Assembly: GCF_016718685.1 (NCBI RefSeq)
Contig: NZ_JADKCX010000002.1
Coordinates: 41,001-105,000 of the forward strand
Length of the DNA stretch: 64,000 nucleotides
Source: Haliscomenobacter sp.
GTDB taxonomy: Bacteria > Bacteroidota > Bacteroidia > Chitinophagales > Saprospiraceae
Reading direction: 5' to 3'
Both the position numbers and the translations under genes were made by a program. Below the pieces are notes generated by a model. The model had not been told where the DNA came from, did not search any database, and saw only the letters and a program-made list of their open reading frames with translations. The first letter of the stretch is position 1. Every line of letters starts with the position of its first letter. Of the stretch, positions 9,932 to 18,820 are shown piece after piece.

Positions 9932-11350
9932 ATGCGCAAACTACTCGAAACCGAACAGAAGGCACTTGAGATCAACCTTGATCCACTGATTTATGGCACT
10001 TTTGCCGAGATTGGCGCTGGACAGGAGGTAGCCCGCTACTTTTTCCAGGTGGGTGCTGCCGCTGGTACCATCGCCAAAACCATGTCGGCTTACGACAAGG
10101 TGTATTCCGACCACATTTACGGCCCGGAACCCAGTGGCCGCTACGTATGTGAATCCCGTTTGTACAAAATGCTCGACCACGAGTACGAGCTGATGAATAC
10201 CCGCTTGCGGCAAGAGCGCCCCGAGTGCAGTTTTTTCGTCTTTGCCGATACCATCGCCGCCATCAATTATTCCAAAACCATTGCGGGGGATGGCTGGTTG
10301 GGTATCCGTTTTCAATTGACTCCGGAAGGTGAACCCAACGATCTGGTGTTGCACGTACGCATGTTGGACAACGACAACAAACTCCAGCAACAAGCCATTG
10401 GCATTCTGGGGGTCAACCTCCTGTACGCCTGTTACCGCCACAACGACGACCCCGAAGAACTGCTCGAATCCCTGATCGATAGCCTGCGCGGCAGGGTCAA
10501 AATTGACATGGTGCGCCTCACTGGCCCCGATTTTGAGCACGTGGACAACCGCTTGCTCAGCCTTTACCTCATCAAACACGGCCTTTCGGATGTGGCCATG
10601 TTTGGCCCCGATGGCCGCAATTTGCAGGCTTCGGAGTTTTTGTACAAAAAAGACGTCTGTGTGGTACGCGGCAGCTTTCGCCCGCCTACCTTGGTCAATA
10701 TGGACATGTTGAAAAGTGGCTACCAGCAATTCCGCAATGAGCCCGACGTTGATGCCAAAAAAACCTACCTGCTCACCGAAATCACCTTGTCCAACCTCAA
10801 ACTGGAAGGCGAACTCGATGAAAAAGACTTCCTCGACCGGGCGGTGATGCTCAATGCCTTGGGTCAAACGGTGATCATTTCCAACTGTGAAGAACACGCC
10901 CAACTGATCAATTACCTCGCCGATTACCGCATCAACAAAATTGGACTGGTACTGGGGGTACAGTTTTTGCTGGAGTTGGTCAACCGCAAGTACTACGAGA
11001 ACATGGACGGACGTTTACTGGCTGCATTTGGTGAGCTATTTACCAAAAACGTCAAAATTTACGTGTATCCCGCGATGCAGGAAGGCAGTGAAGAACTGAT
11101 GACCGCGCAAAATACACCAGTACCCGAAGGGGCAAAATTCTTGTATCGCCACTTGATCGACAACCAACAAATTGCCGATATCGAGGGCTACGACCCCAAT
11201 ATTTTGCACATTTTTTCCAAAGAAGTACTTTCCCTGGTGCGCAGCGGCAACGCTGGATTCGAGATGATGGTACCCGTTAAAGTGGCCAGCTTGATCAAGG
11301 AGAAATTCCTGTTTGGGTTTCCTTACGAACAAAAAGAATTTGAATACTGA
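9932..11350 (+). CDS. Conserved Bacteroidota protein of unknown function (472 aa)
   Basis: Starts MRKLLETEQKALEINLD and continues with the strongly conserved segment YGTFAEIGAGQEVARYFF. I recognise it as a cytoplasmic protein widespread in Bacteroidota. I recall homologues labelled nicotinate-nucleotide adenylyltransferase, but I see no (H/T)xGH nucleotidyltransferase motif, so I do not adopt that name. No signal peptide or membrane segment. The middle contains GVNLLYACYRHNDDP and the C-terminal third GLVLGVQFLLELVN. The ATG at 9932 is preferred over the TTG at 9911, which lies inside a promoter-like element. Its stop codon overlaps the next start (TGATG), indicating translational coupling. 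Confidence 0.75.
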   Translation: MRKLLETEQKALEINLDPLIYGTFAEIGAGQEVARYFFQVGAAAGTIAKTMSAYDKVYSDHIYGPEPSGRYVCESRLYKMLDHEYELMNTRLRQERPECSFFVFADTIAAINYSKTIAGDGWLGIRFQLTPEGEPNDLVLHVRMLDNDNKLQQQAIGILGVNLLYACYRHNDDPEELLESLIDSLRGRVKIDMVRLTGPDFEHVDNRLLSLYLIKHGLSDVAMFGPDGRNLQASEFLYKKDVCVVRGSFRPPTLVNMDMLKSGYQQFRNEPDVDAKKTYLLTEITLSNLKLEGELDEKDFLDRAVMLNALGQTVIISNCEEHAQLINYLADYRINKIGLVLGVQFLLELVNRKYYENMDGRLLAAFGELFTKNVKIYVYPAMQEGSEELMTAQNTPVPEGAKFLYRHLIDNQQIADIEGYDPNILHIFSKEVLSLVRSGNAGFEMMVPVKVASLIKEKFLFGFPYEQKEFEY

Positions 11351-12153
11351 TGATGAAATTGTTAATCCCCATCCTGTTTTTTGGTCTCTGGAGCGCCAGT
11401 TGCAGTGATGCGCCCGCGAAGGCCAACGCTGCCAAAGCCCTGGAAAATATACCCCACAAGGAACCTGAGCAGCAGCAATCCGAAGGTTTTGACCTCGACT
11501 ACCTGATGGGACGTTTTGATCCGGCGAAACACCCGGATTTTACCAAAATCACCGCCCCTTTTTCAGATCGGGCTGACATGTACCTGCGCAAAGACGCTTA
11601 CGAATCCTTCCAGGCCATGTTTGCCGCCGCACAAAAAGAAGGGATTTCCTTAAAAATCATCTCCGCCGCACGCAATTTTCAGGTGCAAAAAGGCATCTGG
11701 GAGGCCAAATGGAATGGCAGCCGTATTCTGTCCAACGGCCAAAATGCGGCTCAAGCTTATCCCAAAGCCAAAGACCGGGCCCTGAAAATCCTGGAATACA
11801 GCGCTATGCCCGGTGCATCGCGCCACCATTGGGGAACCGATATTGACCTGAATAACCTCTCGGATAAGTGGTTTCAACAAGGAGAAGGTCAAAAAATCTA
11901 CACCTGTTTGTTGAAAAATGCTGGTAATTTTGGCTTTTGTCAGCCGTATTCTGTCAAAAACGAGCAACGCCCCGATGGGTACAATGAAGAAAAGTGGCAT
12001 TGGTCCTACCTGCCAGTTTCACAAAAATTGACTACTTTGGCACGCAGCCAAATGAAAGACAATATGATTACCGGTTTTTCAGGAGCAGAAACGGCCCAGG
12101 AAATAGGAGTAGTGAAAAAATACGTTTTGGGCATTAATCCACAATGCCAATAA
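11350..12153 (+). CDS. VanY-type D-Ala-D-Ala carboxypeptidase, lipoprotein
   Basis: 267 residues. The N-terminal hydrophobic stretch ends WSASC, a lipobox-like site, so the mature protein is probably membrane-anchored in the periplasm. The peptidase M15B signature is present: SRHHWGTDIDL around residue 156 supplies the metal-binding His and Asp, and EKWHWSY near residue 216 supplies the final His. An upstream SAARNFQVQKGIW matches the SGYRS-like motif. Family members trim the terminal D-alanine of peptidoglycan stem peptides. It overlaps the preceding gene by one base and is followed by a palindromic repeat. Confidence 0.85.
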   Translation: MMKLLIPILFFGLWSASCSDAPAKANAAKALENIPHKEPEQQQSEGFDLDYLMGRFDPAKHPDFTKITAPFSDRADMYLRKDAYESFQAMFAAAQKEGISLKIISAARNFQVQKGIWEAKWNGSRILSNGQNAAQAYPKAKDRALKILEYSAMPGASRHHWGTDIDLNNLSDKWFQQGEGQKIYTCLLKNAGNFGFCQPYSVKNEQRPDGYNEEKWHWSYLPVSQKLTTLARSQMKDNMITGFSGAETAQEIGVVKKYVLGINPQCQ

Positions 12154-12170
12154 TTTACCTGCGGCAGTCA

Positions 12171-12240
12171 TTTTCACTGCAAATTACACAGATTAAAATG
12201 AGAAAAAATCTGTAGTAGTCCGTGTAATCTGTAGTGAAAA
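12171..12240. repeat. Imperfect inverted repeat
   Basis: Arms of about 24 bases starting TTTTCACT and ending AGTGAAAA, with the word ACAGATTACACGG on the inner part. Related in wording to the repeats at 19779 and 27937. It fills most of the gap between two co-directional genes. Confidence 0.7.
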
Positions 12241-12261
12241 CCCGATAGGGAAAACAACAAC

Positions 12262-13011
12262 GTGAATCAAGCGGTGTATGCATCTATTGTGAAGTCTCAG
12301 GAAGTGGGACGGAAACAACTGGCGGTTTTAATTGACCCGGATCGACTACGTACCCAGTCGTTGGATGCACTCATTGCCTTGGCGGAGCGGGGCATCGACT
12401 TCTTTTTCATTGGTGGCAGTTTACTCATGGATGAAAAAATGGAGGAATGCCTGCAATTGCTCCGCCGCTACGTACCTCAACCCTTGGTGATTTTTCCCGG
12501 TAGTCCCTTGCAAATATCGCCTCAAGCGGATGCTATTCTTTTGCTTTCCTTGATCTCGGGGCGCAATCCCGACTTGCTGATTGGGCAGCATGTCATTGCC
12601 GCGCCATATTTAAAAGCTTCTGGCCTGGAAATCATCCCCACCGGATACATGTTGATCGATGGAGGTGTAAGCACTACCGCTGCCTACATGAGTGGTACTC
12701 AACCGATTCCGCCTGAAAAAATTGAAATTGCAGTGTGTACGGCCATGGCGGGAACCATGCTGGGCCTAAAGATGTTGTACCTTGACGCTGGCAGTGGAGC
12801 ACAGAAACCGGTTAGCCCGGAAATGATTGCAGCGGTACGGAAAGAAGTGGAAATTCCCTTGATCACGGGCGGCGGCATCCGCACCCCTGAAAAAGCCTAC
12901 ACGAACCTCCGGGCGGGTGCAGACTTGTTGGTGGTTGGCAATGCGCTGGAGAAAGACCCAGCCTTGTTGATTGAAATTGCCGCCGCTGTGCGGGAGGCAG
13001 GAAATATTTAG
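12262..13011 (+). CDS. Geranylgeranylglyceryl phosphate synthase family protein (PcrB-like)
   Basis: 249 residues, a (beta/alpha)8 phosphate-binding barrel of the GGGPS/PcrB family. It carries IDPDR near residue 25, the prenyl-chain region PTGYMLIDGG, and the C-terminal phosphate-binding segments PLITGGGIRTPEKA and ADLLVVGNALEKDP. Family members join a polyprenyl diphosphate to sn-glycerol-1-phosphate; Bacteroidota have bacterial group members that make prenylglycerol lipids. The start is GTG at 12262. It is flanked on both sides by inverted repeats, so it may be transcribed on its own. Confidence 0.88.
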   Translation: MNQAVYASIVKSQEVGRKQLAVLIDPDRLRTQSLDALIALAERGIDFFFIGGSLLMDEKMEECLQLLRRYVPQPLVIFPGSPLQISPQADAILLLSLISGRNPDLLIGQHVIAAPYLKASGLEIIPTGYMLIDGGVSTTAAYMSGTQPIPPEKIEIAVCTAMAGTMLGLKMLYLDAGSGAQKPVSPEMIAAVRKEVEIPLITGGGIRTPEKAYTNLRAGADLLVVGNALEKDPALLIEIAAAVREAGNI

Positions 13012-13018
13012 AGAAAGA

Positions 13019-13123
13019 GTTGAAATGTTGAAGAGTTGAAAAGAAGTTTAAAGGCTGTTGAGTTGAAAAGACCAGTTTGCTCGTACACTTTGACACTTCT
13101 TTTCAACATTTCAACTCTTCAAC
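13019..13123. repeat. GTTGAA-class inverted repeat
   Basis: Arms of 28 bases (13019-13046 and 13096-13123) built from GTTGAAATGTTGAAGAG-type words; the word order differs slightly between arms. Same class as the perfect copy at 31602-31721. Confidence 0.8.
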
Positions 13124-13142
13124 TTTTGAACAGCAAAATAGC

Positions 13143-14088
13143 ATGCAAGGAATAGTCATTAAGTCTACGGGGAGTTGGTACCAGGTGCGCTTGGAAGACG
13201 GGAAAGTATTGGATTGTCGGGTTGTTGGCAAATTGCGCTTGAATGACCTCCCCCTCACCAATCCCATTGCCGTAGGAGACGAGGTGAGCCTCGAAATGGA
13301 AAATGAAACGGGAAATGGCTTGATCAAAGGTACTTCCCCGCAAAAATTATGTCGTCCGCCAGTCCCCCCACCGCAAACACGAACTCCATCTGTTAGCCAG
13401 CAATATTGACCAGGCTTTGCTGGTGACCACCATTACCAATCCGCGCTTGAAACCGGGGTTTATCGATCGCTTTTTGCTCATGGTTGAGCCATACGAAATC
13501 CCCACCATTATTGTATTCAACAAAGCGGACTTGTACGAAGATGCGGATTTTGAGGTCTTCGCCTACATGGAAGACTTGTACCAGGGCCTGGGCTATACGG
13601 TTATTCTTGCTTCCGCAAAAACAGGAGATGGCGTCAAAGAACTGAAAGCCTTGCTCAAAGACAAAGTGACCATGCTGAGTGGCCAATCAGGGGTGGGTAA
13701 ATCAAGTTTGCTCAACCAGATTCAAGCCAGCTTACAACTGCGGGTGGGGGATATTTCGGAGTACTCAGGCAAAGGCCAACACACCACTACTTTTGCGGAG
13801 ATGCATCCGCTGGATTTTGGTGGTCAAATCATCGATACCCCGGGCATCAAAACCCTCGGCTTTATTCATTTGGAACCCAATCAAATTGCGCACAATTTTC
13901 GGGAGTTTTTTGCCCTTTCTAGCCAGTGTCGTTTTGGTGGGGCTTGTTTGCACCGCAATGAACCGAATTGTGCGGTAAAAGCCGCCTTGGAAAAAGAGGA
14001 AATCAGCCCATTGCGTTATGAAAATTACCTGTACATCTTGCAAGAGATAGAGGATTTGAACCATTGGGAGCGGAAGAAAAACATGTAA
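13143..14088 (+). CDS. rsgA: Ribosome small-subunit-dependent GTPase A (one frame break)
   Basis: Circularly permuted GTPase that matures the 30S subunit. An N-terminal OB-fold starts MQGIVIKSTGSWYQV. G4 (FNKADL) precedes G1 (GQSGVGKSSLLN) and G3 (DTPG), the order diagnostic of RsgA/YjeQ. A C-terminal zinc site is visible in CRFGGACLHRNEPNC. The frame breaks near 13329, between GLIK and VLPRKNYVVRQS; two bases appear to be lost (or one gained). The open frame starting after the break alone would lack the OB-fold. Start at the ATG 13143, directly after the inverted repeat. Reconstructed length about 315 residues. Confidence 0.9.
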
Positions 14089-14096
14089 AAATTATA

Positions 14097-15422
14097 TCAA
14101 ACCTGCCTCCTACTCAACTGATTGAATCGCCAGGTAAACCAAATGGCCTGCGTAGTCAATGCAATCAAAAATCCGATCCAAACCCCTTGTACGCCCCAAT
14201 TCAAGTAAAAAATCAGCCAATAGGCGATGGGCATGCCCAGTACCCAATAGGCTACAAAAGAAATGAGCGAAGGCATCCGGGTATCTTCCATACCCCGCAA
14301 CAAGGAAATCCCCACCGATTGCATGGCGTCAGAAACCTGAAAAAAACCGGCGATGACAATCAAAGAAGCGGCGATATCCCAAACTTTGGGATCGTCGATG
14401 AAAAACCGCGCAATCGCGTCCGAAGCAAACATAAATGACAAGGCGGGAATCAAGACCATCCCTACGGCCAAAAGCATGGCGGCATAACCCGATAAACGAA
14501 TCTGTGCGGGATTTTTTTGCCCAAAGGCTTGCCCAATCCTAATCGATCCTGCCGTACCAATTGCCATTAAGACCACAAAGGTTGTTCCCACCAGGGTCAT
14601 CGCTACCTGGTGGCCGGCCAATGGGTATTTACCCAGTTGGCCAATCCAGATGGCTCCCACAGCATAGGCGGAGTATTCAATCAGGGCTTGCCCACTGACA
14701 GGGAGGGCTACGGAAATATAATCCCTGGTCTTGCTCCAAATCGCTGGCCAGGTGATGTTTGGTGCCATGATGTACCGGAAACGGTGACTGTTGCGCAAAT
14801 AGATGAGCATGGCACCCAATTGCAGGATGATGGTCAACATGGAGGAAAGCCCCAGCCCATAAAGGCCCATTTGAGGAAAGCCCCAATGCCCAAAAACAAA
14901 GAGCCAATTTAAAAGAGCGCCAAAAACAAATCCAAGCAAGGAAAAAACCAGGCCTATTCTAGTCAGCGAAAGGCCGTCCGTAAAATAGATCAAATTGAAA
15001 TACAAGGACATCATGGGTAGTTGGGCAATCAATATCCATAGGTATGGTTGTGCCAGTGTAGCCACATCGGTCTGATGACCCAAGAGATGAAAATTGAGAT
15101 TGAGCAAACCCAGGAATAAGATTTCGATTCCGGCAAAAAGCAACGAAGTGATGCTGCTGGCAAATAAAATGCGTTTGACCTCGGCGGGCTCGTCACGCTC
15201 ATCCGCTGCGGCCACCAGTGGAGAGGTCATGGACAAACCTCCAATGCCAATCAACGCCACCAGCCAGAATATCGGGTTTGCGGCTCCGGCTGCCGCTACA
15301 TCCGTCACCCCAATTTGCCCAATCATATAGGTGCCCAGCGTAGCCAAAACCATGCCGCTGAGCTCCGCCAGGGCGATGGGGAGGCCGAGTTTGATCAAGA
15401 TGCGGAGTTCGGAACGTAACAT
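14097..15422 (-). CDS. MATE family efflux transporter
   Basis: 441 residues with about twelve membrane segments in two homologous halves. The first half begins RILIKLGLPIALAELSGMVL, typical of NorM-like MATE proteins, which export cationic drugs or metabolites by Na+ or H+ antiport. In the second half, GTAGSIRIGQAFGQKNP and SVGISLLRGMEDTR are conserved loops of the family. The substrate cannot be told. It converges with rsgA with only 8 bases between stop codons. Confidence 0.9.
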   Translation of the reverse strand: MLRSELRILIKLGLPIALAELSGMVLATLGTYMIGQIGVTDVAAAGAANPIFWLVALIGIGGLSMTSPLVAAADERDEPAEVKRILFASSITSLLFAGIEILFLGLLNLNFHLLGHQTDVATLAQPYLWILIAQLPMMSLYFNLIYFTDGLSLTRIGLVFSLLGFVFGALLNWLFVFGHWGFPQMGLYGLGLSSMLTIILQLGAMLIYLRNSHRFRYIMAPNITWPAIWSKTRDYISVALPVSGQALIEYSAYAVGAIWIGQLGKYPLAGHQVAMTLVGTTFVVLMAIGTAGSIRIGQAFGQKNPAQIRLSGYAAMLLAVGMVLIPALSFMFASDAIARFFIDDPKVWDIAASLIVIAGFFQVSDAMQSVGISLLRGMEDTRMPSLISFVAYWVLGMPIAYWLIFYLNWGVQGVWIGFLIALTTQAIWFTWRFNQLSRRQV

Positions 15423-15441
15423 GTTTTAAGTTTTAGTGTTT

Positions 15442-15449
15442 CAAAATTA
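15442..15449 (-). promoter_or_regulatory. -7 promoter element of the MATE gene
   Basis: TAATTTTG on the minus strand, an exact TAnnTTTG match about 20 bases before the ATG at 15422. No TTG at the preferred distance, so only the -7 part is supported. Confidence 0.45.
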
Positions 15450-15520
15450 GAAATGTGTGATCAATGTTGAATTTTGGGCCATTTTCTGAACGGGGACATT
15501 TCGGGAACTTTCGATGAAAC

Positions 15521-16597
15521 CTAAACCCCTTCCTTACACGCCCGATACAAATCCCCCCAACCTTCCCGTCCTTTGATCACTGTTTCCAGGTATTCCTGCC
15601 ATACTTCAGCGTCCAGGGAAGTGTCTTTGATGATGGCGCCAGTCAGGCTGGACGCCAAATCGCGTGCCCGCAGTTGGCCATCACCAAAATGCAAACAAAG
15701 CGACTGCCCGCTGTTGATGACGGAAATGACTTCGGCAGTACTCAGGGTCGCGGTAGGGGACTTGAGTTTGAGTTTACCATCTTCGGTGCGTCCCGAGCGC
15801 AGCTCGCGGAAGATGGTCACCAATCGACGAATTTCTTCACTGGGGACTTTGGCCTCGGCCAATTCGAGAGCCTTACCCAATTGGTTCACCCTGGTCTGTA
15901 CAATTTCTACTTCCTCCTCCAGGCTGCTGGGCAGGGGCAACACCACGGTGTTGAAGCGGCGCTGCAAAGCGCTGGAGAGTTCATTCACCCCGCGATCGCG
16001 GTCGTTGGCAGTAGCGATGATGTTGAAACCACGGGTAGCCTGTACCTCCGTATTGAGTTCGGGGATGGGCAAGGTTTTTTCAGAAAGGATCGTAATCAGT
16101 GCATCCTGCACATCTGATGGGATACGCGTAAGCTCTTCAATCCGCACCAGCTGGCCGTGTTGCATGCCGTGCATCACCGGACTGGGTACCAAGGCCCGTT
16201 CGGAAGGGCCCTCGGCTAAAAGGCGGGCATAATTCCAACCGTAACGCAACGCGTCTTCGCTCATCCCCGCCGTACCTTGCACCAATAAAGTTGAATTTCC
16301 ACTGATGGCTGCCGCCAAATGCTCCGAAACCCAGGTTTTGGCCGTACCCGGTACCCCCATCAGCAACAAAGCCCGATCGGTAGCCAGCGTAGCCACCGCC
16401 ACCTCAATCAGACGGCGCTGACCAAAATATTTGGGACTGATTTCTTCACCCGTATCCAGCTTTCCGCCCATGAGGTAGGTCACCACCGCCCAGGGCGACA
16501 GCTTCCAGTTGCGTGGCCGAACGTGTTGGTCATTGGCCGCCAGTGCTACTAGTTCAGCAGCAAAGACGTTTTCGGCATGTGGGCGGAGGATGTCCAT
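15521..16597 (-). CDS. MoxR-type AAA+ ATPase
   Basis: 358 residues. Walker A is GVPGTAKTW near residue 101 and Walker B is the LVRIEEL segment; sensor 1 reads IIATAND and an arginine-finger region follows (SSALQRRFNTVVLPLP). The layout fits the MoxR branch of AAA+ proteins, which act as chaperones or remodelling motors, usually with a von Willebrand factor A protein encoded next door. No such partner gene is adjacent here; the nearest vWA-like domain is 7 kb away in the gene at 23933. Its role is therefore unknown. A TTCGGGGG-type repeat lies directly upstream. Confidence 0.85.
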   Translation of the reverse strand: MDILRPHAENVFAAELVALAANDQHVRPRNWKLSPWAVVTYLMGGKLDTGEEISPKYFGQRRLIEVAVATLATDRALLLMGVPGTAKTWVSEHLAAAISGNSTLLVQGTAGMSEDALRYGWNYARLLAEGPSERALVPSPVMHGMQHGQLVRIEELTRIPSDVQDALITILSEKTLPIPELNTEVQATRGFNIIATANDRDRGVNELSSALQRRFNTVVLPLPSSLEEEVEIVQTRVNQLGKALELAEAKVPSEEIRRLVTIFRELRSGRTEDGKLKLKSPTATLSTAEVISVINSGQSLCLHFGDGQLRARDLASSLTGAIIKDTSLDAEVWQEYLETVIKGREGWGDLYRACKEGV

Positions 16598-16604
16598 TTC
16601 TCTT

Positions 16605-16642
16605 AGGGTTCGGGGGTTCGAGGGTTCGGGAGTTCGTGGGTT
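16605..16642. repeat. TTCGGGGG-class repeat, one arm only
   Basis: Four tandem copies of a degenerate GGGTTCGGGGGTTCG-type word. The expected right arm is replaced by A-rich CTAAAACCTAAAACC words ending near 16681, which pair poorly with it. Confidence 0.65.
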
Positions 16643-16695
16643 GGGAGGTCTTGCATAACCCTAAAACCTAAAACCTTAAAACCCCGAAAGCCTAT

Positions 16696-17622
16696 TTAGA
16701 TTTCCATTACCAAATCAAAATTCACCAATTCCACAAAACGCTGCACCCGTTCGTTGATTTGAGCGACATTCAGCGATTTGAGGGCTTCTACACTGAATTG
16801 CTCCACGCAGAAAGACGCCATCGCCGAGCCATAAATAATGGCCCGCTTCATGTTGTCAAAAGAGATGTCCTCGGTTTTGGCGATGTAACCCATGAAGCCA
16901 CCCGCAAAAGTATCTCCTGCGCCCGTTGGGTCGATCACTTCTTGCAGGGGCAAAGCTGGTGCAAAGAACAACTTATCTCCTTCGAACAACAAGGCACCGT
17001 GTTCGCCTTTTTTGATCACCAAAAAACGTGGGCCTAAGGCGTGGATTTTGTGTGCTGCCTTTACCAGAGAATGTTCCCCCGAAAGTTGGCGGGCTTCTTC
17101 ATCGTTGATGATGAGCATGTCGATTTTACCCAATACTTCCATCAAGCTATCCCAGGCAATGTCCATCCAAAAGTTCATCGTATCAAGGGCGATGAGTTTG
17201 GGACGTTTGTTCATTTGTTCAATGACCCGCAATTGTACCGCCGGAGTGAGGTTACCCAACATGAGGTACTCCGTGTCCTTGTAAGATTCTGGCAATACCG
17301 GATCAAAGGTAGCCAATACATTCAACTGGGTATCCAGGGTATCCCGGGAGTTCATGTTGTTGTGGTAACGACCCGCCCAAAAGAAGGATTTTTCATTCTC
17401 CTTTACTTGTAAGCCTTCGAGGTTGATGCCCCGTTGACGCATAAAACTCAACATGTCTTGAGGGAAATCGTCACCGATCACCGACACCAGGCGCAGGTCA
17501 TTCAAAAAGTGAGACGCCGCTAAAGTGATGTATGTAGCTGCGCCACCAATGGCCATTTCTGCCCGGCCCCAAGGCGTTTCGATATCGTCAAAAGCGACGG
17601 TACCTACCGCGAGTAAACTCAT
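16696..17622 (-). CDS. PfkB family sugar/nucleoside kinase
   Basis: About 308 residues. The start at 17622 gives MSLLAVGTVAFDDIE, the normal beginning of the ribokinase fold; upstream in-frame codons would add 32 residues out of intergenic DNA. The substrate-side motif AIGGAATYITLAASHF and the C-terminal anion hole DPTGAGDTFAGGFMG with its catalytic Asp are intact. Family members phosphorylate sugars or nucleosides with ATP. The ORF gives no basis for a definite substrate. It diverges from the tRNA-Asn gene. Confidence 0.88.
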   Translation of the reverse strand: MSLLAVGTVAFDDIETPWGRAEMAIGGAATYITLAASHFLNDLRLVSVIGDDFPQDMLSFMRQRGINLEGLQVKENEKSFFWAGRYHNNMNSRDTLDTQLNVLATFDPVLPESYKDTEYLMLGNLTPAVQLRVIEQMNKRPKLIALDTMNFWMDIAWDSLMEVLGKIDMLIINDEEARQLSGEHSLVKAAHKIHALGPRFLVIKKGEHGALLFEGDKLFFAPALPLQEVIDPTGAGDTFAGGFMGYIAKTEDISFDNMKRAIIYGSAMASFCVEQFSVEALKSLNVAQINERVQRFVELVNFDLVMEI

Positions 17623-17658
17623 GATGAAAATATTTTTTGAAAATTTACGCCGCAAATA

Positions 17659-17689
17659 TTGCACATTATTTCGAGTTGGCATACATTTG
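17659..17689 (+). promoter_or_regulatory. Promoter of tRNA-Asn
   Basis: TTG at 17659-17661, 20-base spacer, TACATTTG at 17682-17689: a full match to the Bacteroidota consensus TTG-N-TAnnTTTG. It lies 31 bases before the mature tRNA 5' end. Confidence 0.75.
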
Positions 17690-17720
17690 CACACGCAATT
17701 CGATAATTGCACCGGCAAGT

Positions 17721-17794
17721 GCCTCAGTAGCTCAGCCGGTTAGAGCGGCGGACTGTTAATCCGTAGGTCGTAGGTTCGAGCCCTACCTGAGGCG
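17721..17794 (+). tRNA. tRNA-Asn (anticodon GTT)
   Basis: Acceptor stem GCCTCAG/CTGAGGC pairs perfectly. D-loop contains AGCTCAGCCGGTTAGAG, anticodon loop CTGTTAA with GTT at 17755-17757, and the T-arm GTAGGTTCGAGCCCTAC is intact. The 3' CCA is not encoded, as is common in Bacteroidota. It has its own promoter and terminator. Confidence 0.97.
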
Positions 17795-17801
17795 CAAAAA
17801 C

Positions 17802-17844
17802 ACAAAGGTCTTCTAGTCAGTCGATTAGGAGGCCTTTTGTTTTT
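17802..17844 (+). terminator. Intrinsic terminator of tRNA-Asn
   Basis: Imperfect hairpin of ACAAAGGTCTTCTA against TTAGGAGGCCTTTTGT followed by a T-run, starting 8 bases after the tRNA. Confidence 0.75.
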
Positions 17845-17845
17845 A

Positions 17846-17939
17846 GGTTGAGAAGTTGAGAAGTTTATAGTTGAGGCTACCGCGAGGAGCAGGTCACTCG
17901 CGGTAGCCTCAACTTCTCAACCTCCTCAACTTCTCAACC
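17846..17939. repeat. GTTGAGAAG-class inverted repeat with inner palindrome
   Basis: Outer arms carry GGTTGAGAAGTTGAG and its complement. The inner arms TTGAGGCTACCGCGA (17871-17885) and TCGCGGTAGCCTCAA (17898-17912) are a perfect 15-bp pair. The right end overlaps the last codons and stop of the SDR gene. Confidence 0.85.
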
Positions 17940-18787
17940 AAAAAAATCCTCAATCCCACACATCTCCATACACATCTCCCACAACCTGGCGCGCTCATCT
18001 TCAACATACGTGTATTTCGCCGAAGGTTTGGGCTTGCATTTGTCCCAATACAGTCCACTTTGCCCTTTGGCTTCCGCTGCGCTGGCGCAAAAGATTTGGC
18101 ATTGTGCCCCTTCTGCGGGACTTACCCCACCACTGCGGCGGATTTTCCAGGCCAGGGCGTGCAGCCAGTTGGTGCGTTTTACCCCAATATCGGTTTTGAC
18201 CAAACCCGGCTGGATGGCGTAAGCCGAGACGTTCTCTTCCAGTTTGCGTTTGTGCAACTCTGAAACGAACATCACATTGGCCCCTTGGATTGAGCATAAG
18301 CCCGCAATCCGTGGTATTTATCCGTCAGGTTGAGGTCTTCGTAATTGATCTTGAACTGGAAATGTGAATCCGAGGCCACACATACAATCCGGCCATCGGG
18401 CGCTTGGCGCAAGGCGGGATACAGCACGTGCGTCATCAGCACATAGGCCAGGTGATTGACTGCAAACATGGTTTCGACGCCATCTTCGGTCAGCGAATGT
18501 TTCGAGATCCAGGTTCCGGCATTGTTCACCAGGGTATCGATGACGGGGTATTTGTCCAGGATTTTTTGCCCAGTTTCCCGAATGGAGGCTTGTGAGGCCA
18601 AATCTACCGTCATCAATTCGAGTTGATCGTTTTGGGTAGCGACAAATATCTTGTCGAGTGCTTCCTGACCCTTATCGGCGCTGCGGCTGAGCAAAATCAC
18701 CCGCGCACCCTGAGCAGCCAGGGCTTTGGCGGTTTCAAAACCCAAACCGGAATTTGCTCCGGTCACCACACATATCTTGTTGTTCAT
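17934..18787 (-). CDS. Short-chain dehydrogenase/reductase (one frame break)
   Basis: Rossmann-fold oxidoreductase. The cofactor motif TGANSGLG lies near residue 11, NNAG near residue 90 and the catalytic YAQSK near residue 164. Immediately after the catalytic Lys the frame breaks at a run of four C (18281-18284, four G on the coding strand), where one base is missing; the second part continues ANVMFVSELHKRKL and IQPGLVKTDIG to the stop. Reconstructed length about 284 residues. The gene resembles retinol-dehydrogenase/WW-domain-oxidoreductase-like SDRs; the substrate is unknown. The ATG at 18787 is preferred over a TTG three codons upstream. Confidence 0.82.
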
Positions 18788-18820
18788 TGTGTTCAAAAAT
18801 TTGGGCGAAATTAAGAAGAC

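Noticed and set aside
9932..11350. Nicotinate-nucleotide adenylyltransferase
   Set aside because: The name is one I recall for homologues, but the (H/T)xGH active-site motif is absent and the length is more than twice that of NadD.
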